Notes: generated from the letters alone by a model not told the origin. 32,082 nucleotides of DNA from Kiritimatiellota bacterium (GCA_009778475.1 WRJS01000035.1:1-32082); one strand, 5' to 3'. Shown: positions 14,239-22,614, numbered from the stretch's first letter. A program made the numbers and translations.

Positions 14239-14973
14239 ATGAAATCGACAAAACGTTTGGCGGGTCTCTTTGCCCTCGCGGTCGTGCTGATTGCGGTGCT
14301 GGCGGGGCTGTGGATGCGTGTTTCAAAGCCGGCTTCTGACGAGTTTGCGGAGGAGGAAGGGCTCTCGCTGGTGCAAATCATCACCACGCGAAAAACGCAG
14401 GCGCCGAAAAAGGGCGCGGTGTCCAAGGGGGCGCCTAGCGCCGTCGAAGGCAGGCAGGGGCGTGATGCCGGCAGTGCGCGTTATGCAGGAAACGATCCCG
14501 ATGATTCGGACGATGAGGAGGATACACCAGAGGAAAAGGCGCTCAAGCGCTGGGAGGACATCATCGCCGTGTTCTACGAGGAGACGGAGGATGATGACGA
14601 TGCGGACGACACGGACGCTGGCGGCAGCGGGAGCGCCGCCGCGACAACCCCGAATGCCCAGCCCAAAGAGCCGCGCGTGACGCTCAACGACCAGTTGGAC
14701 ATACGCGACGCTTTCCGCGAGATGAGCGAGGAGAACCGGATGGAGGAGGTGCACCACGCCATGAACCTCCTGCCCGATGAGTCGGTGGAGGTCATGTATG
14801 GCGTGCTCTTCGACAAGACCCAGCCGGAAGACATCATGGACGTGATTTTCAGCGACATCCTGAACCGTGACGAAGGCCTCAAAATCCACATGCTGCGGGA
14901 AATCGCAAAGGACAAGGATCATCCGCTGTACGCGATAGCGGCTCACATCCTGGAAGTGACGGATGACGAGTGA
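14239..14973 (+). CDS. Membrane-anchored acidic protein of unknown function
   Basis: 244 residues; AAAGGAAAG precedes ATG 14239. One N-terminal membrane segment (about 7-27, LAGLFALAVVLIAVLAGLWM) anchors the protein. Residues 85-140 are strongly acidic and low in complexity (DDSDDEEDTPEE, EETEDDDDADDTDAGG). The C-terminal part (150-244) is predicted helical: LNDQLDIRDAFREMSEENRM, MNLLPDESVEVMYGVL, EDIMDVIFSDILNRDEGL. It vaguely resembles a tetratricopeptide or HEAT-like fold, but I do not recognise the family. The last 11 nt overlap the radical SAM gene, implying co-translation. Confidence 0.75.
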   Translation: MKSTKRLAGLFALAVVLIAVLAGLWMRVSKPASDEFAEEEGLSLVQIITTRKTQAPKKGAVSKGAPSAVEGRQGRDAGSARYAGNDPDDSDDEEDTPEEKALKRWEDIIAVFYEETEDDDDADDTDAGGSGSAAATTPNAQPKEPRVTLNDQLDIRDAFREMSEENRMEEVHHAMNLLPDESVEVMYGVLFDKTQPEDIMDVIFSDILNRDEGLKIHMLREIAKDKDHPLYAIAAHILEVTDDE

Positions 14974-16186
14974 CCTCGACATGCGCAGGACCGCCCGGCC
15001 GCTCCCGTTGCGCCTGATGCGCGAGGTGCGGTCGAACGCGCTGAGGCGTTTCGTGTTCGGCGCGGGCGTGGGCAACCTGCTGGCGCTGCGGAAATTCAAG
15101 AGGCGCAAGAAGCACGGGAAGATTTTCCCGCCCATCGTGTTCGTCAGCGCGACCCAGCGGTGCAACCTCTCGTGTCGCGGATGCTGGGCGACAGGCGCAG
15201 CGAATCCCGCAGACATCTCCGCAGACCTGCTGGATAAGATTGTCCGCGAAAGCAGGACGCAAGGCTGCCGTTTCTTCGGCATCTTGGGTGGCGAGCCGCT
15301 GCTGCTGCCGTGGCTTCCCGACTTCTTCGCGGCGCACCGCAACAGTTATTTCCAACTCTTCACGAACGGCCGCTTTCTGGATGATGCGGTGGCGCAGAGG
15401 CTCGCGGCGGCCGGGAACGTGTCGCCGCTCATCAGCGTGGAGGGTGTCGGGCCGTCGTATCTCGCGCGGCGCGATGACAGCGGCATGTACGCCGCCGCGC
15501 TCGGCGCGATAGAATGCTGCCGCAAGGCGGGCCTCGTGCAGGGCGTAGCGACCAGCGTGTCCGTGTCCAATTTCAAGGACACCGTCAGCCCGGCGTTCAT
15601 TGACGAGATGCTCGCGCGCGGCGCGCATTATGTGTGGTACTACATCTACCGGCCGTCCGGACCCAACCCCGGCTTTGAGGACATCCTGACTGACGGCCAC
15701 GTGCGCGATCTGCGCCGCTTCCTCGTGGAGCAACGCCGCCGCGTGCGCTCGGGCGTCATCATCGACACATACTGGGATGAGCGCGGCAACGCCCTCTGCC
15801 CCACGGCGGCCGGCATTAACGTGCATATCGCCGCAACAGGCGACATTGAGCCTTGCCCGCCCGTGCAATGCTCCGACTGCTGCGTCACGATGCACGGCGA
15901 CACGGTCGCGGCCGTTGAGGGCTCCGCGATGCTGCGGGCCTTCCAGGCCGAAGTGCCAACGGTGACGGACGGGTGCGTGCTGATGGATCACCCGCAAGCC
16001 CTGCTCCGCTTCGCCGCGCGGCACAACGCAAAGGACTCCTCGGGGCGCGGCAGTTTTTTCGACGAACTCTCGCAACGCCCCGTGTGCAACTGCCACAACC
16101 ATTCCGGCGACCCCATCCCCGAACCCACATGGATGTACCGCCTCGCCAAGAAAACGCTCTTCTTCGGCTTCGGCGCCTACGGCTAA
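14963..16186 (+). CDS. Radical SAM protein with C-terminal cysteine-rich (SPASM-like) region
   Basis: 407 residues. GGAAG precedes ATG 14963, which overlaps the previous gene by 11 nt. The 4Fe-4S/SAM motif is C67-x3-C71-x2-C74 in SATQRCNLSCRGCWA, followed by the FGILGGEPLLLP loop, which binds the SAM amino group in this superfamily. A TNGRFLDD strand and a LISVEG strand fit the partial barrel. C-terminal cysteines (CPTAAG, DIEPCPPVQCSDCCV, VCNCHNH) suggest a second cluster, as in SPASM proteins. The substrate cannot be read from the sequence. Co-transcription with the acidic membrane protein and folC is likely. Confidence 0.85.
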   Translation: MTSDLDMRRTARPLPLRLMREVRSNALRRFVFGAGVGNLLALRKFKRRKKHGKIFPPIVFVSATQRCNLSCRGCWATGAANPADISADLLDKIVRESRTQGCRFFGILGGEPLLLPWLPDFFAAHRNSYFQLFTNGRFLDDAVAQRLAAAGNVSPLISVEGVGPSYLARRDDSGMYAAALGAIECCRKAGLVQGVATSVSVSNFKDTVSPAFIDEMLARGAHYVWYYIYRPSGPNPGFEDILTDGHVRDLRRFLVEQRRRVRSGVIIDTYWDERGNALCPTAAGINVHIAATGDIEPCPPVQCSDCCVTMHGDTVAAVEGSAMLRAFQAEVPTVTDGCVLMDHPQALLRFAARHNAKDSSGRGSFFDELSQRPVCNCHNHSGDPIPEPTWMYRLAKKTLFFGFGAYG

Positions 16187-16190
16187 GCAC

Positions 16191-17462
16191 ATGAACGCAT
16201 TCCTGCAGCAACTCGCGGAACGCCAGCGGTTCGGCATCAAGCCCGGACTGGACGCCATTCAGTCTGTCCTGCCGCGGCTCGGCAACCCCGAACACGCCGC
16301 CGCCGCAATCCACATCGCGGGGACGAACGGGAAAGGCTCCGTCGCCGCGATGTGCGAATCCGTGCTGCGCCACGCGGGGTACCCTGTCGGCCGCTACACC
16401 TCGCCGCACCTGATCGCCGTCAATGAGCGGATCCTTGTGAATGGCCAGCCCGTGACCGACGACGCGCTCGAGGCCGCCGCGCGAGAGGTTGACGACGCGG
16501 CCTGCGGCATCGACCTCACCTACTTCGAGTACCTGACCGCGCTCGCGTTCGTCGTCTTCCGCAACGAAGGCATCAAACTCGCGGTCATCGAGACGGGCCT
16601 GGGCGGCCGTCTCGACGCGACCAACGTCGTCTTCCCGCTCGTCTCCGTCATCACGCGCATCGGGCTTGACCACTGCGAATGGCTCGGCGGCACGATCGCG
16701 CAGATCGCCCGCGAGAAGGCCGGCATCATCAAGCCCGGCCAGCCCGCCGTCTGCGGCGCGATGCCAGAGGAGGCCCGCGCCGTCATCCGCGAGACCGCCG
16801 CGCAACAGGGCGCGGCGCTCATCGACGCTACCGAGACCGTCTCCGTCACCGCCACGAAACACGCGCTCGACGGGCAGACGCTGAAAATCGCGACACAGGC
16901 GATGACCCTGCCCCCCGTGCGCCTGCCCTTGGCCGGCGCGTTCCAAGCCGAGAACGCCGCGACCGCCGTCGCCGCGCTCGAGACCGCCATGCAATACGGG
17001 CTGGACATCCCTGAAGCCGCGTTTGTGAAAGGCCTCGCCGCCGCCCGCTGGCCGGGGCGCTTCCATCTGGTGAGCGCCACGCCGCCCGTCATCGTGGACG
17101 GCGCACACAACCCCGACGGCGCGCGCGCGCTGGCGCACGCGCTGAAGACCTGCGGCATCAAGGGCAACGTCGGGCTAGTGGCCGGTTTCTGCGCGGACAA
17201 AGACGCCGTCTCATTCCTGCGTGTCCTCGCGCCTATCGTCAAACGCGCCTGGGCCGTGACCGTCCCCAACCCCCGCTCGCGCACCGCAGAAGAGACCGCA
17301 AGCCACATGCGCGAAGCTGGCATCCGCGAAATCGTTGCGCCCGCCACCCTCTCCGCCGCCATCACCCAGGCGCAAACATGGGCCAACGAGACGGGCGGCA
17401 CTATCGTCATCTGCGGCTCATTGTTCCTCGCCGGGGCCGCGCTTTCCTTCGGCCAGCCCTAG
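16191..17462 (+). CDS. folC: Bifunctional dihydrofolate synthase / folylpolyglutamate synthase
   Basis: FolC adds glutamate to dihydropteroate and to folates, using ATP, in the cytoplasm. The 423-residue product has the Mur-ligase ATP loop HIAGTNGKGSVAAMCESVL. It also has the family segments GRYTSPHLIAVNERI, VIETGLGGRLDATN, ITRIGLDHCEWLGG with IAREKAGIIKPGQP, and in the C-terminal domain ARWPGRFHLV and VIVDGAHNPDGARAL. Length agrees with bacterial FolC (about 420). It begins 4 nt after the radical SAM stop codon, so it is the last gene of that operon. Whether both activities are present cannot be decided from sequence alone. Confidence 0.95.
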   Translation: MNAFLQQLAERQRFGIKPGLDAIQSVLPRLGNPEHAAAAIHIAGTNGKGSVAAMCESVLRHAGYPVGRYTSPHLIAVNERILVNGQPVTDDALEAAAREVDDAACGIDLTYFEYLTALAFVVFRNEGIKLAVIETGLGGRLDATNVVFPLVSVITRIGLDHCEWLGGTIAQIAREKAGIIKPGQPAVCGAMPEEARAVIRETAAQQGAALIDATETVSVTATKHALDGQTLKIATQAMTLPPVRLPLAGAFQAENAATAVAALETAMQYGLDIPEAAFVKGLAAARWPGRFHLVSATPPVIVDGAHNPDGARALAHALKTCGIKGNVGLVAGFCADKDAVSFLRVLAPIVKRAWAVTVPNPRSRTAEETASHMREAGIREIVAPATLSAAITQAQTWANETGGTIVICGSLFLAGAALSFGQP

Positions 17463-17696
17463 TGTCCTGTAAAACACAGATTTCACGATGGAGGGCGAGC
17501 GTCCTCGCGAGCCGTTAGACACATTGCGGCTTCCTGCCCCATTGGCCGCACGCCGCGCCAATGGGGTCCCCTGCCTCGCCCTCCATCCCCATTGGGGTCC
17601 TCTGTCTCCCCTTTCGGTCACAAGGTTTAACACTGTGTATGCGCCCTACGGATGCCGCCGAGCGTTTATTGACATATGCGAAAAAAACGCTGGCGA
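17463..17696. other. Convergent intergenic region with palindromic repeats
   Basis: It lies between the 3' ends of folC and prmC and holds no gene. GGAGGGCGAGCGTCCTCGCG near 17491 is self-complementary in part. A strong hairpin is at 17537-17566, and a short CCCCATTGGGG at 17586-17596. These may terminate both transcripts, but no T-run follows. Confidence 0.6.
17537..17566. repeat. CCCCA...GGGG hairpin repeat, copy 2
   Basis: A perfect 9-bp stem, CCCCATTGG/CCAATGGGG, around a CCGCACGCCGCG loop, followed by TCCCCTGCCTC. Loop and 3' flank are shared with 3814-3843 while the stem bases have changed on both sides. Confidence 0.75.
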
Positions 17697-18563
17697 TCAG
17701 CTGCTCTGCCGTGCGGTCGCGAAACGGTCGAGGCCCGCGTAGTCCTTGTGGATGCGCACGTCCGTGAAGCCGCTCCCTTCGAGCATGTTACGCAGTGCGG
17801 GACCTTGGTCGTTGCCGATTTCAAAGAAGAGCTCGCCGCCGGGCTTCAGCACCATCACCGCGTCCAGCACGAGCGCACGGAACACATCGAGACCGTCCGC
17901 GCCGCCGTCCAGCGCAAGACGCGGCTCGTGGTCGCGGATGTGCGGCGGCAGGGCGTTGACAACGGCGGTGGCAATGTACGGCGGATTGGAGACCAGCACG
18001 TCCACGCTCCCCGGATCGAACTCGCCGCAGCCGTCGCTCTGCGCGAACATCACGCGCTCGGCCAGCCCGCATCGCGCCGCGTTCGCTGCCGCCAGCGCGA
18101 GCGCGTCAGGGCTGATGTCCAGCCCCACGAACACGCCATCGCGCATCTCCTGCGCGAGGCTCAGGATGATGCATCCCGTCCCCGTCCCGACATCCACGAC
18201 CAGCGGTCTGGGGGCATCGCGCACGACATCCGAGCGCAACACGATATCCACAAGCTGCTCGGTCTCGGGACGCGGGATCAACGCGCGCTTATCAACGTTC
18301 AGCGTGAGCGCGCGGAAGTCCCACTGCCCCAGCACATACTGCACCGGCTCGCCCTCCGCGACGCGCTGTATGCCGCGCCTCAGCGCGTCCACGATGCGCG
18401 GCTCCGGCACCACGCCCGCAAAACGGTGAAGCTCCCCCTTGCCGCATCTGCACAGCCGCGCCGCGAGCAGCTCGCACGCCACGCGCGCGTCTGGGGCACC
18501 CTTCCGCGAAAGGAATGTGTCGCCCAGCCGGATGAGGTCGCCGAGTGTGTTTGACGGTTCCAC
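17697..18563 (-). CDS. prmC: Peptide chain release factor N5-glutamine methyltransferase
   Basis: PrmC (HemK) methylates the GGQ glutamine of release factors RF1 and RF2 with SAM. The 288-residue product has an N-terminal helical domain ending in EGEPVQYVLGQWDFRALTL. The Rossmann methyltransferase follows: LIPRPETEQLVDIVL, VVDVGTGTGCIILSLA (SAM loop) and the catalytic NPPY in DVLVSNPPYIA, with the usual LALDGGADGLDVFRAL. The start is GTG 18563, with only a weak GGAG upstream. It follows the DUF3127 gene by 38 nt and is probably co-transcribed with it. Confidence 0.95.
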   Translation of the reverse strand: MEPSNTLGDLIRLGDTFLSRKGAPDARVACELLAARLCRCGKGELHRFAGVVPEPRIVDALRRGIQRVAEGEPVQYVLGQWDFRALTLNVDKRALIPRPETEQLVDIVLRSDVVRDAPRPLVVDVGTGTGCIILSLAQEMRDGVFVGLDISPDALALAAANAARCGLAERVMFAQSDGCGEFDPGSVDVLVSNPPYIATAVVNALPPHIRDHEPRLALDGGADGLDVFRALVLDAVMVLKPGGELFFEIGNDQGPALRNMLEGSGFTDVRIHKDYAGLDRFATARQSS

Positions 18564-18601
18564 GGGTAACTCGCAACTCCGAACGAGAAACGGACATATC
18601 C

Positions 18602-18943
18602 TCAGAACGGCATCGGCTCGTCCGTCGGCATCGGCCCCGAATCCTCATACTCCACGACCGAGCCGTCGCCCTCCATCTTGTCAATGCGGAACGCCTGAAG
18701 ATCCACGAAGTAGCGGTCCTTGTAGAGATTGCCGCGGATGCTGAACGATACCTTCACGCGGTTGCCCGGCGCGACGCTGTCCAGCAGCGCGCACTTCTCC
18801 TTGACGCAGGCGAATTTGACGTCCTGCGGATAATCCTCTTCCGTCGTCAGCACAAACTCGCGCTTTGTGAAACCGCTCGGGAACGACATCACGTCCAGCA
18901 CCACCTTGATTGCCCCGACCATATTATAAACTGTTCCAGCCAT
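18602..18943 (-). CDS. DUF3127 domain-containing protein (OB-fold-like)
   Basis: 113 residues; GAGGA lies 7 nt before ATG 18943. The sequence has the DUF3127 pattern: GAIKVVLDVMSFPSGFTKRE, FVLTTEEDYPQDVKFACV, then GNRVKVSFSIRGNLYKDRYF and VDLQAFRIDKMEG. The family is small, common in Bacteroidota and PVC bacteria, and predicted to fold like single-stranded-DNA-binding OB proteins; its role is not established. The C-terminal tail is acidic and proline-rich (EDSGPMPTDEPMPF), reminiscent of SSB tails that end in DxPF-like sequences. It is the first gene of a two-gene unit with prmC. Confidence 0.85.
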   Translation of the reverse strand: MAGTVYNMVGAIKVVLDVMSFPSGFTKREFVLTTEEDYPQDVKFACVKEKCALLDSVAPGNRVKVSFSIRGNLYKDRYFVDLQAFRIDKMEGDGSVVEYEDSGPMPTDEPMPF

Positions 18944-18983
18944 CGTTCATTCCTCTTTCTACATAAGCAATTAACAGGTCAAC

Positions 18984-19012
18984 AGTGTACCTTGCTTCTG
19001 CGATTTTCACAA
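18984..19012 (-). promoter_or_regulatory. Putative promoter of the DUF3127-prmC unit
   Basis: On the minus strand TTGTGA (19007-19012), a 17-nt spacer and TACACT (18984-18989), about 40 nt before ATG 18943. It is divergent from the promoter at 19030-19058. Confidence 0.5.
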
Positions 19013-19029
19013 GCCCAAAATTTTTCCTC

Positions 19030-19058
19030 TTGCATTGCCGCTCCGGCTCTGCTATCTT
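19030..19058 (+). promoter_or_regulatory. Putative promoter giving a leaderless transcript for the multiheme protein
   Basis: TTGCAT (19030-19035), a 17-nt spacer and TATCTT (19053-19058). The start codon is at 19065, six nucleotides after the -10 box, and no ribosome site is present. Confidence 0.5.
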
Positions 19059-19064
19059 TTTACC

Positions 19065-21548
19065 ATGAAATCAGAAAACAAAACATTCGGACTGATTCTT
19101 GGGGGGCTCTGTATGTGCCTGACAGTCACAGGCGCGGAACTGCTGGACACGTTCCTTGCGGAGCCTGATCGTGCGGACACGGAGATCGTGTTCTGCACGC
19201 GCGGGGTTTACGATGACGGCCATTGGTATGCGAACATCGGCTATTACTGCGATGACCAGAACAAGAAGGCCTACGCCGGGAACGGCAAGCCTGACACGAG
19301 TGCGCTCTACCGCCTCAACCTGAAGACCAAGGCCCTCACCGTCCTCTTCGACGCACAGGGCGGTTCGGTCCGTGACCCGCACGTGGATTACGACGGCCGC
19401 ACCGTCATCTTCTCGTACCGCCCCGCCGGGAGCGACCACTACAACCTTTACCAGATGCTCTCCGACGGCACCGGCCTCACGCGCATCACCAGCGGGCCGT
19501 GGGACGACTATGAGCCGTGCCGCTTGCCGGATGGCGACATCGCGTTCATCTCCACGCGCAGCAAGCGCTGGGTCGGCTGCTGGTACACGCAGGTCGGCAC
19601 GATCCACCGCTGTAAGCCGGACGGCTCGGGCATCGCCTGTATCTCCTCCAACATCGAGCACGACAACACGCCCGCCGTGCTCCCCGACGGCCGCCTCATC
19701 TATATGCGCTGGGAGTACGTGGACCGCTCGCAGGTCGAGTACCATCACCTCTGGACGATGAACCCGGACGGCACGGGCGTCAACGTCTTCTACGGCAACA
19801 TGCACTCGTGGATCGTCATGCTCGGTGCGCAGGCCATCCCCGGCACGCAAGAAACCCTCGTGTGTTTCTCCCCCGGCCATGGCGCGAACGACCATGCCGG
19901 ACACGCGACCATCGTCACCGCCGCCAACGGCCCCGACTGCAAGGAGTCCGCCCGCCGCATCAGCAACAAGTGGATCCGCGACCCCTTCCCCCTCAACCGT
20001 GACCTCTTCGTCATGGCCCACGAGAAGAGCCTCGTGCTGATGAACCGCGCCGGGAAAGAGGAGGTCCTCTTCGCGCATCCCGAGTGTAACGTCCACGAGC
20101 CGCGCCTGCTGACCGCCCGCCCGCGCGAGCCGATCATCCCCAGCCGCGTCGCCTCGGGCGAGACCACCGGTCAGCTCGTGCTGCAGGACGTTTACACCGG
20201 CCGCAACATGACCGGCGTCAAGCGCGGCGACATCAAGAAGCTGCTCATCCTCGAGACCCTCCCCAAGCCCGTCAATTTCAGCGGCGGCATGGACGTGACC
20301 ACCTTCCTCGGCACGTTCAACCTCGAGCGCGTCGTCGGCACCGTCCCCGTCGAAGAGGACGGCAGCGCCTCCTTCACCGTCCCGGCCGAGCGCTCGCTCT
20401 TCTTCGTCGCGCTCGACGCGAACGGCATGTCCGTCAAGCGGATGCAGAGCTTCTGCAACGTCATGCCCGGCGAGACCTTCACCTGCGTCGGCTGCCACGA
20501 GGAGCGCAACTCCGCCGCCAACGCCCAGCCCGCGCCGGACACCCTGCTCGCCCTCCGCCGCCCCCCCTCCGCCATCGAGCCCTTCTACGGCTACCCCGAC
20601 GTGCTCGACTTCCAGCGCGACATCCAGCCCATCCTCGACCGCAACTGCACCGCCTGCCACAACGCCGCCAAACGCGCCGGGGGCGTCAACCTCACTGCCG
20701 CCCGCACCGCCAACCACAGCGCCGCCTACATGACCCTGCTCATCCACAAGCAGGTCGCCGACGGCCGCAACGGCCTGGGCAACCAGCCCCCCCGCACCCT
20801 CGGCTCGTCCGCAAGCCCGCTGCTCAAGCGCCTCTCCGGCGGCCACAAGAACGTCAAGGCCACGCCCGAGGAATGGCGCACCGCCTGGCTCTGGATCGAG
20901 TCCGGCGCCCCCTACGCCGGGAGCTACGCCGCCATCCGCAACACCGACCAGCAGCACAAGTCCGGCCACGCCGCCGGTGCCGCCTACGGCCCCTGCCACG
21001 AGATCGTCAACCGCCGCTGCGCCTCCTGCCACGCCAACACCGAAGACCGCAACGTCAACGGCATCCCCTTCAGCCATCAGGTCCGCATGGACAAAGAGCG
21101 CACCAAGATCTTCCCCCAGCCCGTCGGCAACTACGAACGCCTCTACCTCGACGACGACCCCGCCCGCAAATACGACTGGGCCGTGCTGGTCAACTTCACC
21201 ACCCCCGAGGAGTCCGCCATCCTTCTCGCCCCCCTCGCCAAGGCCGCGGGCGGCTACGGCGCCTGTGGCGGCAACACCGTCTTCGCCGACAAGGACGACC
21301 CCGACTACAAGAAGATGCTCACCTCCATCCAGAACGCCCAGAAGCGGTACGCCGAGAATCCCCCGTGGGGGCAGGAAGGCTGGCAGCCCAACCCCCAGTA
21401 CATCCGCGAGATGAAACGCTTCGGCGTCCTGCCCGAGTCCTTCGACATCGCCAAAGACCCCTTCGACCCCTTCGCCATTGACCAAGCCTACTGGCGCTCC
21501 GCATGGCCGCGGCCTTCCGGCGACAAGGTGAGCGTCATCCGGAAGTAG
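19065..21548 (+). CDS. Secreted multiheme protein related to hydrazine synthase alpha, with TolB-like propeller
   Basis: 827 residues from ATG 19065. I chose this start because a signal peptide begins there (MKSENKTFGLILGG to TVTGA, about 1-24). Residues 40-330 contain propeller-like blades (DPHVDYDGRTVIFSYRPAGS, EPCRLPDGDIAFISTR, TPAVLPDGRLIYMRWEY). A middle segment (ETLPKPVNFSGGMDVTTF, GTVPVEEDGSASFTVPAERS) resembles the hydrazine synthase alpha middle domain found widely in Planctomycetes and Verrucomicrobia. Three heme c sites follow: CVGCH at 474, CTACH at 528 and CASCH at 652. It is probably a periplasmic redox or carbohydrate-linked cytochrome. True hydrazine synthesis is not implied, since no anammox partner genes are nearby. 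It is monocistronic. Confidence 0.82.
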   Translation: MKSENKTFGLILGGLCMCLTVTGAELLDTFLAEPDRADTEIVFCTRGVYDDGHWYANIGYYCDDQNKKAYAGNGKPDTSALYRLNLKTKALTVLFDAQGGSVRDPHVDYDGRTVIFSYRPAGSDHYNLYQMLSDGTGLTRITSGPWDDYEPCRLPDGDIAFISTRSKRWVGCWYTQVGTIHRCKPDGSGIACISSNIEHDNTPAVLPDGRLIYMRWEYVDRSQVEYHHLWTMNPDGTGVNVFYGNMHSWIVMLGAQAIPGTQETLVCFSPGHGANDHAGHATIVTAANGPDCKESARRISNKWIRDPFPLNRDLFVMAHEKSLVLMNRAGKEEVLFAHPECNVHEPRLLTARPREPIIPSRVASGETTGQLVLQDVYTGRNMTGVKRGDIKKLLILETLPKPVNFSGGMDVTTFLGTFNLERVVGTVPVEEDGSASFTVPAERSLFFVALDANGMSVKRMQSFCNVMPGETFTCVGCHEERNSAANAQPAPDTLLALRRPPSAIEPFYGYPDVLDFQRDIQPILDRNCTACHNAAKRAGGVNLTAARTANHSAAYMTLLIHKQVADGRNGLGNQPPRTLGSSASPLLKRLSGGHKNVKATPEEWRTAWLWIESGAPYAGSYAAIRNTDQQHKSGHAAGAAYGPCHEIVNRRCASCHANTEDRNVNGIPFSHQVRMDKERTKIFPQPVGNYERLYLDDDPARKYDWAVLVNFTTPEESAILLAPLAKAAGGYGACGGNTVFADKDDPDYKKMLTSIQNAQKRYAENPPWGQEGWQPNPQYIREMKRFGVLPESFDIAKDPFDPFAIDQAYWRSAWPRPSGDKVSVIRK

Positions 21549-21567
21549 GGAACAGGAGATTGCGTTT

Positions 21568-22464
21568 TCAGAAAATCACGGCGGTCACGAGTCCCGCCAC
21601 CATCAGCACGCCGAACACGAAATGCGTCCCGGCGGTCATGCCTTCGAGCTTGGCGACCTTCGCGTGGTCGTTGAGCCGGAAGCCGTCGCGGGTGGTCTTG
21701 AGCACGCTGAATGTCAGCGGCGCGGCGAGGAGGGTCAGCAGACACCAGTAAGGGATGACGTGCGCCAGACTCGCCCCGATAATGACGATGTGCGGCAACA
21801 GGTGCAGCGCGTAGAACAGCGTGCACGCGCCGCGTGGCCCGAGAAACAAGGCCGTGGTCTGAATTTTCATCTCGCGGTCGCTGTCCATGTCGCGCAGGTC
21901 ATTGCCCAGCAGGAGACCTCCGACCATGCAGGAGATCGGGAGCGACGCAATGGCGGCCCCCCACGTCATCGTGCCGGTCTGCGCGAAATAGCTGGCCCCG
22001 ACCAGCAGCACGCCCGCAAAGGTGAACGCGCCCGGCACGCCAAACCCGAGGTACTTGTAGCGCAGGCCCGTGGTGTAGAACCCGCACCCCAGCACCCCCG
22101 GCACGGCAAACCAGAGCAGCCCCCAGCCGCTCATCGCGATGATGACGACCGCCAGCGCCGACGCGCCCAGCAACACGCCCAGCCCCACGCGGAAAACCGC
22201 CACGGGTCGCAGCGTGCCCGTGACCAGCTGGGGCGAGGTCAGCGTCTGCGCCACCTGATCAACGCCCGAGGCGTAATCGCCGTACGTGTTTAGCAGGTTC
22301 GTCGCGACGTGCAGCGAGCAGCCGCACACCAGCGTCAGCGCCAGCATGACCCACGAGAACGTGCCGTCCAACGCCGCCAGCGCCGCGCCAATCAGAACCG
22401 GGATCGCCGATGCCGTCAGCGACCACAACCGCATTGCCATGAGCCAATCAACTATTCGTTTCAC
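21568..22464 (-). CDS. menA: 1,4-dihydroxy-2-naphthoate polyprenyltransferase (UbiA family)
   Basis: MenA attaches the isoprenoid tail in menaquinone synthesis, in the cytoplasmic membrane. The protein has 298 residues and about nine hydrophobic segments. The first Asp-rich motif is NLLNTYGDYASGVD (about 56-69) and the second is NDLRDMDSDREMK, both typical of MenA, as is the QLVTGTLRP loop. I chose GTG 22464 because AGGAGG lies exactly 6 nt upstream. The longer open frame runs into hairpin repeats and is unlikely to be coding. It is convergent with the multiheme gene and lies 173 nt after metG. No other men genes are in view. Confidence 0.9.
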   Translation of the reverse strand: MKRIVDWLMAMRLWSLTASAIPVLIGAALAALDGTFSWVMLALTLVCGCSLHVATNLLNTYGDYASGVDQVAQTLTSPQLVTGTLRPVAVFRVGLGVLLGASALAVVIIAMSGWGLLWFAVPGVLGCGFYTTGLRYKYLGFGVPGAFTFAGVLLVGASYFAQTGTMTWGAAIASLPISCMVGGLLLGNDLRDMDSDREMKIQTTALFLGPRGACTLFYALHLLPHIVIIGASLAHVIPYWCLLTLLAAPLTFSVLKTTRDGFRLNDHAKVAKLEGMTAGTHFVFGVLMVAGLVTAVIF

Positions 22465-22490
22465 TTCGTTCCTCCTCGTCATTAGAAATT

Positions 22491-22614
22491 GCCGGGAACG
22501 CAGGGCTTCCCGGGAGCGCAAGGCTTCCGCCTTGCAACATCGCCGGGAACGCAGGGCTTCCGCCCTGCAACGCGCACTCATCTAATTGCAGGGCGGAAGC
22601 CCTGCGCTCCCGGC
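22491..22614. repeat. Cluster of GGAA-loop hairpin repeats, three forward and one inverted
   Basis: Forward copies are at 22491-22510 (truncated), 22510-22537 and 22542-22570. An inverted copy is at 22586-22614. The last two face each other across a 15-nt spacer and can form a stem of about 29 bp with few mismatches. The cluster fills the gap between metG and menA, so it could act on the 3' end of metG mRNA or reduce readthrough; no T-run follows. Confidence 0.85.

Noticed and set aside
19071..21485. Minus-strand open frame of 804 codons
   Set aside because: Antisense of the multiheme gene in high-G+C DNA; Gly/Val/Ala-rich without recognisable motifs, while the plus frame has a signal peptide and three heme sites.
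22465..22581. N-terminal extension of menA (39 codons)
   Set aside because: It is the translation of hairpin repeats (AEALRSR units). A GTG with AGGAGG at 6 nt marks the likely start at 22464.
22542..22614. Intrinsic terminator after metG
   Set aside because: The stem is strong but no T-run follows in the direction of transcription, and the parts are members of a dispersed repeat family; kept as repeat only.
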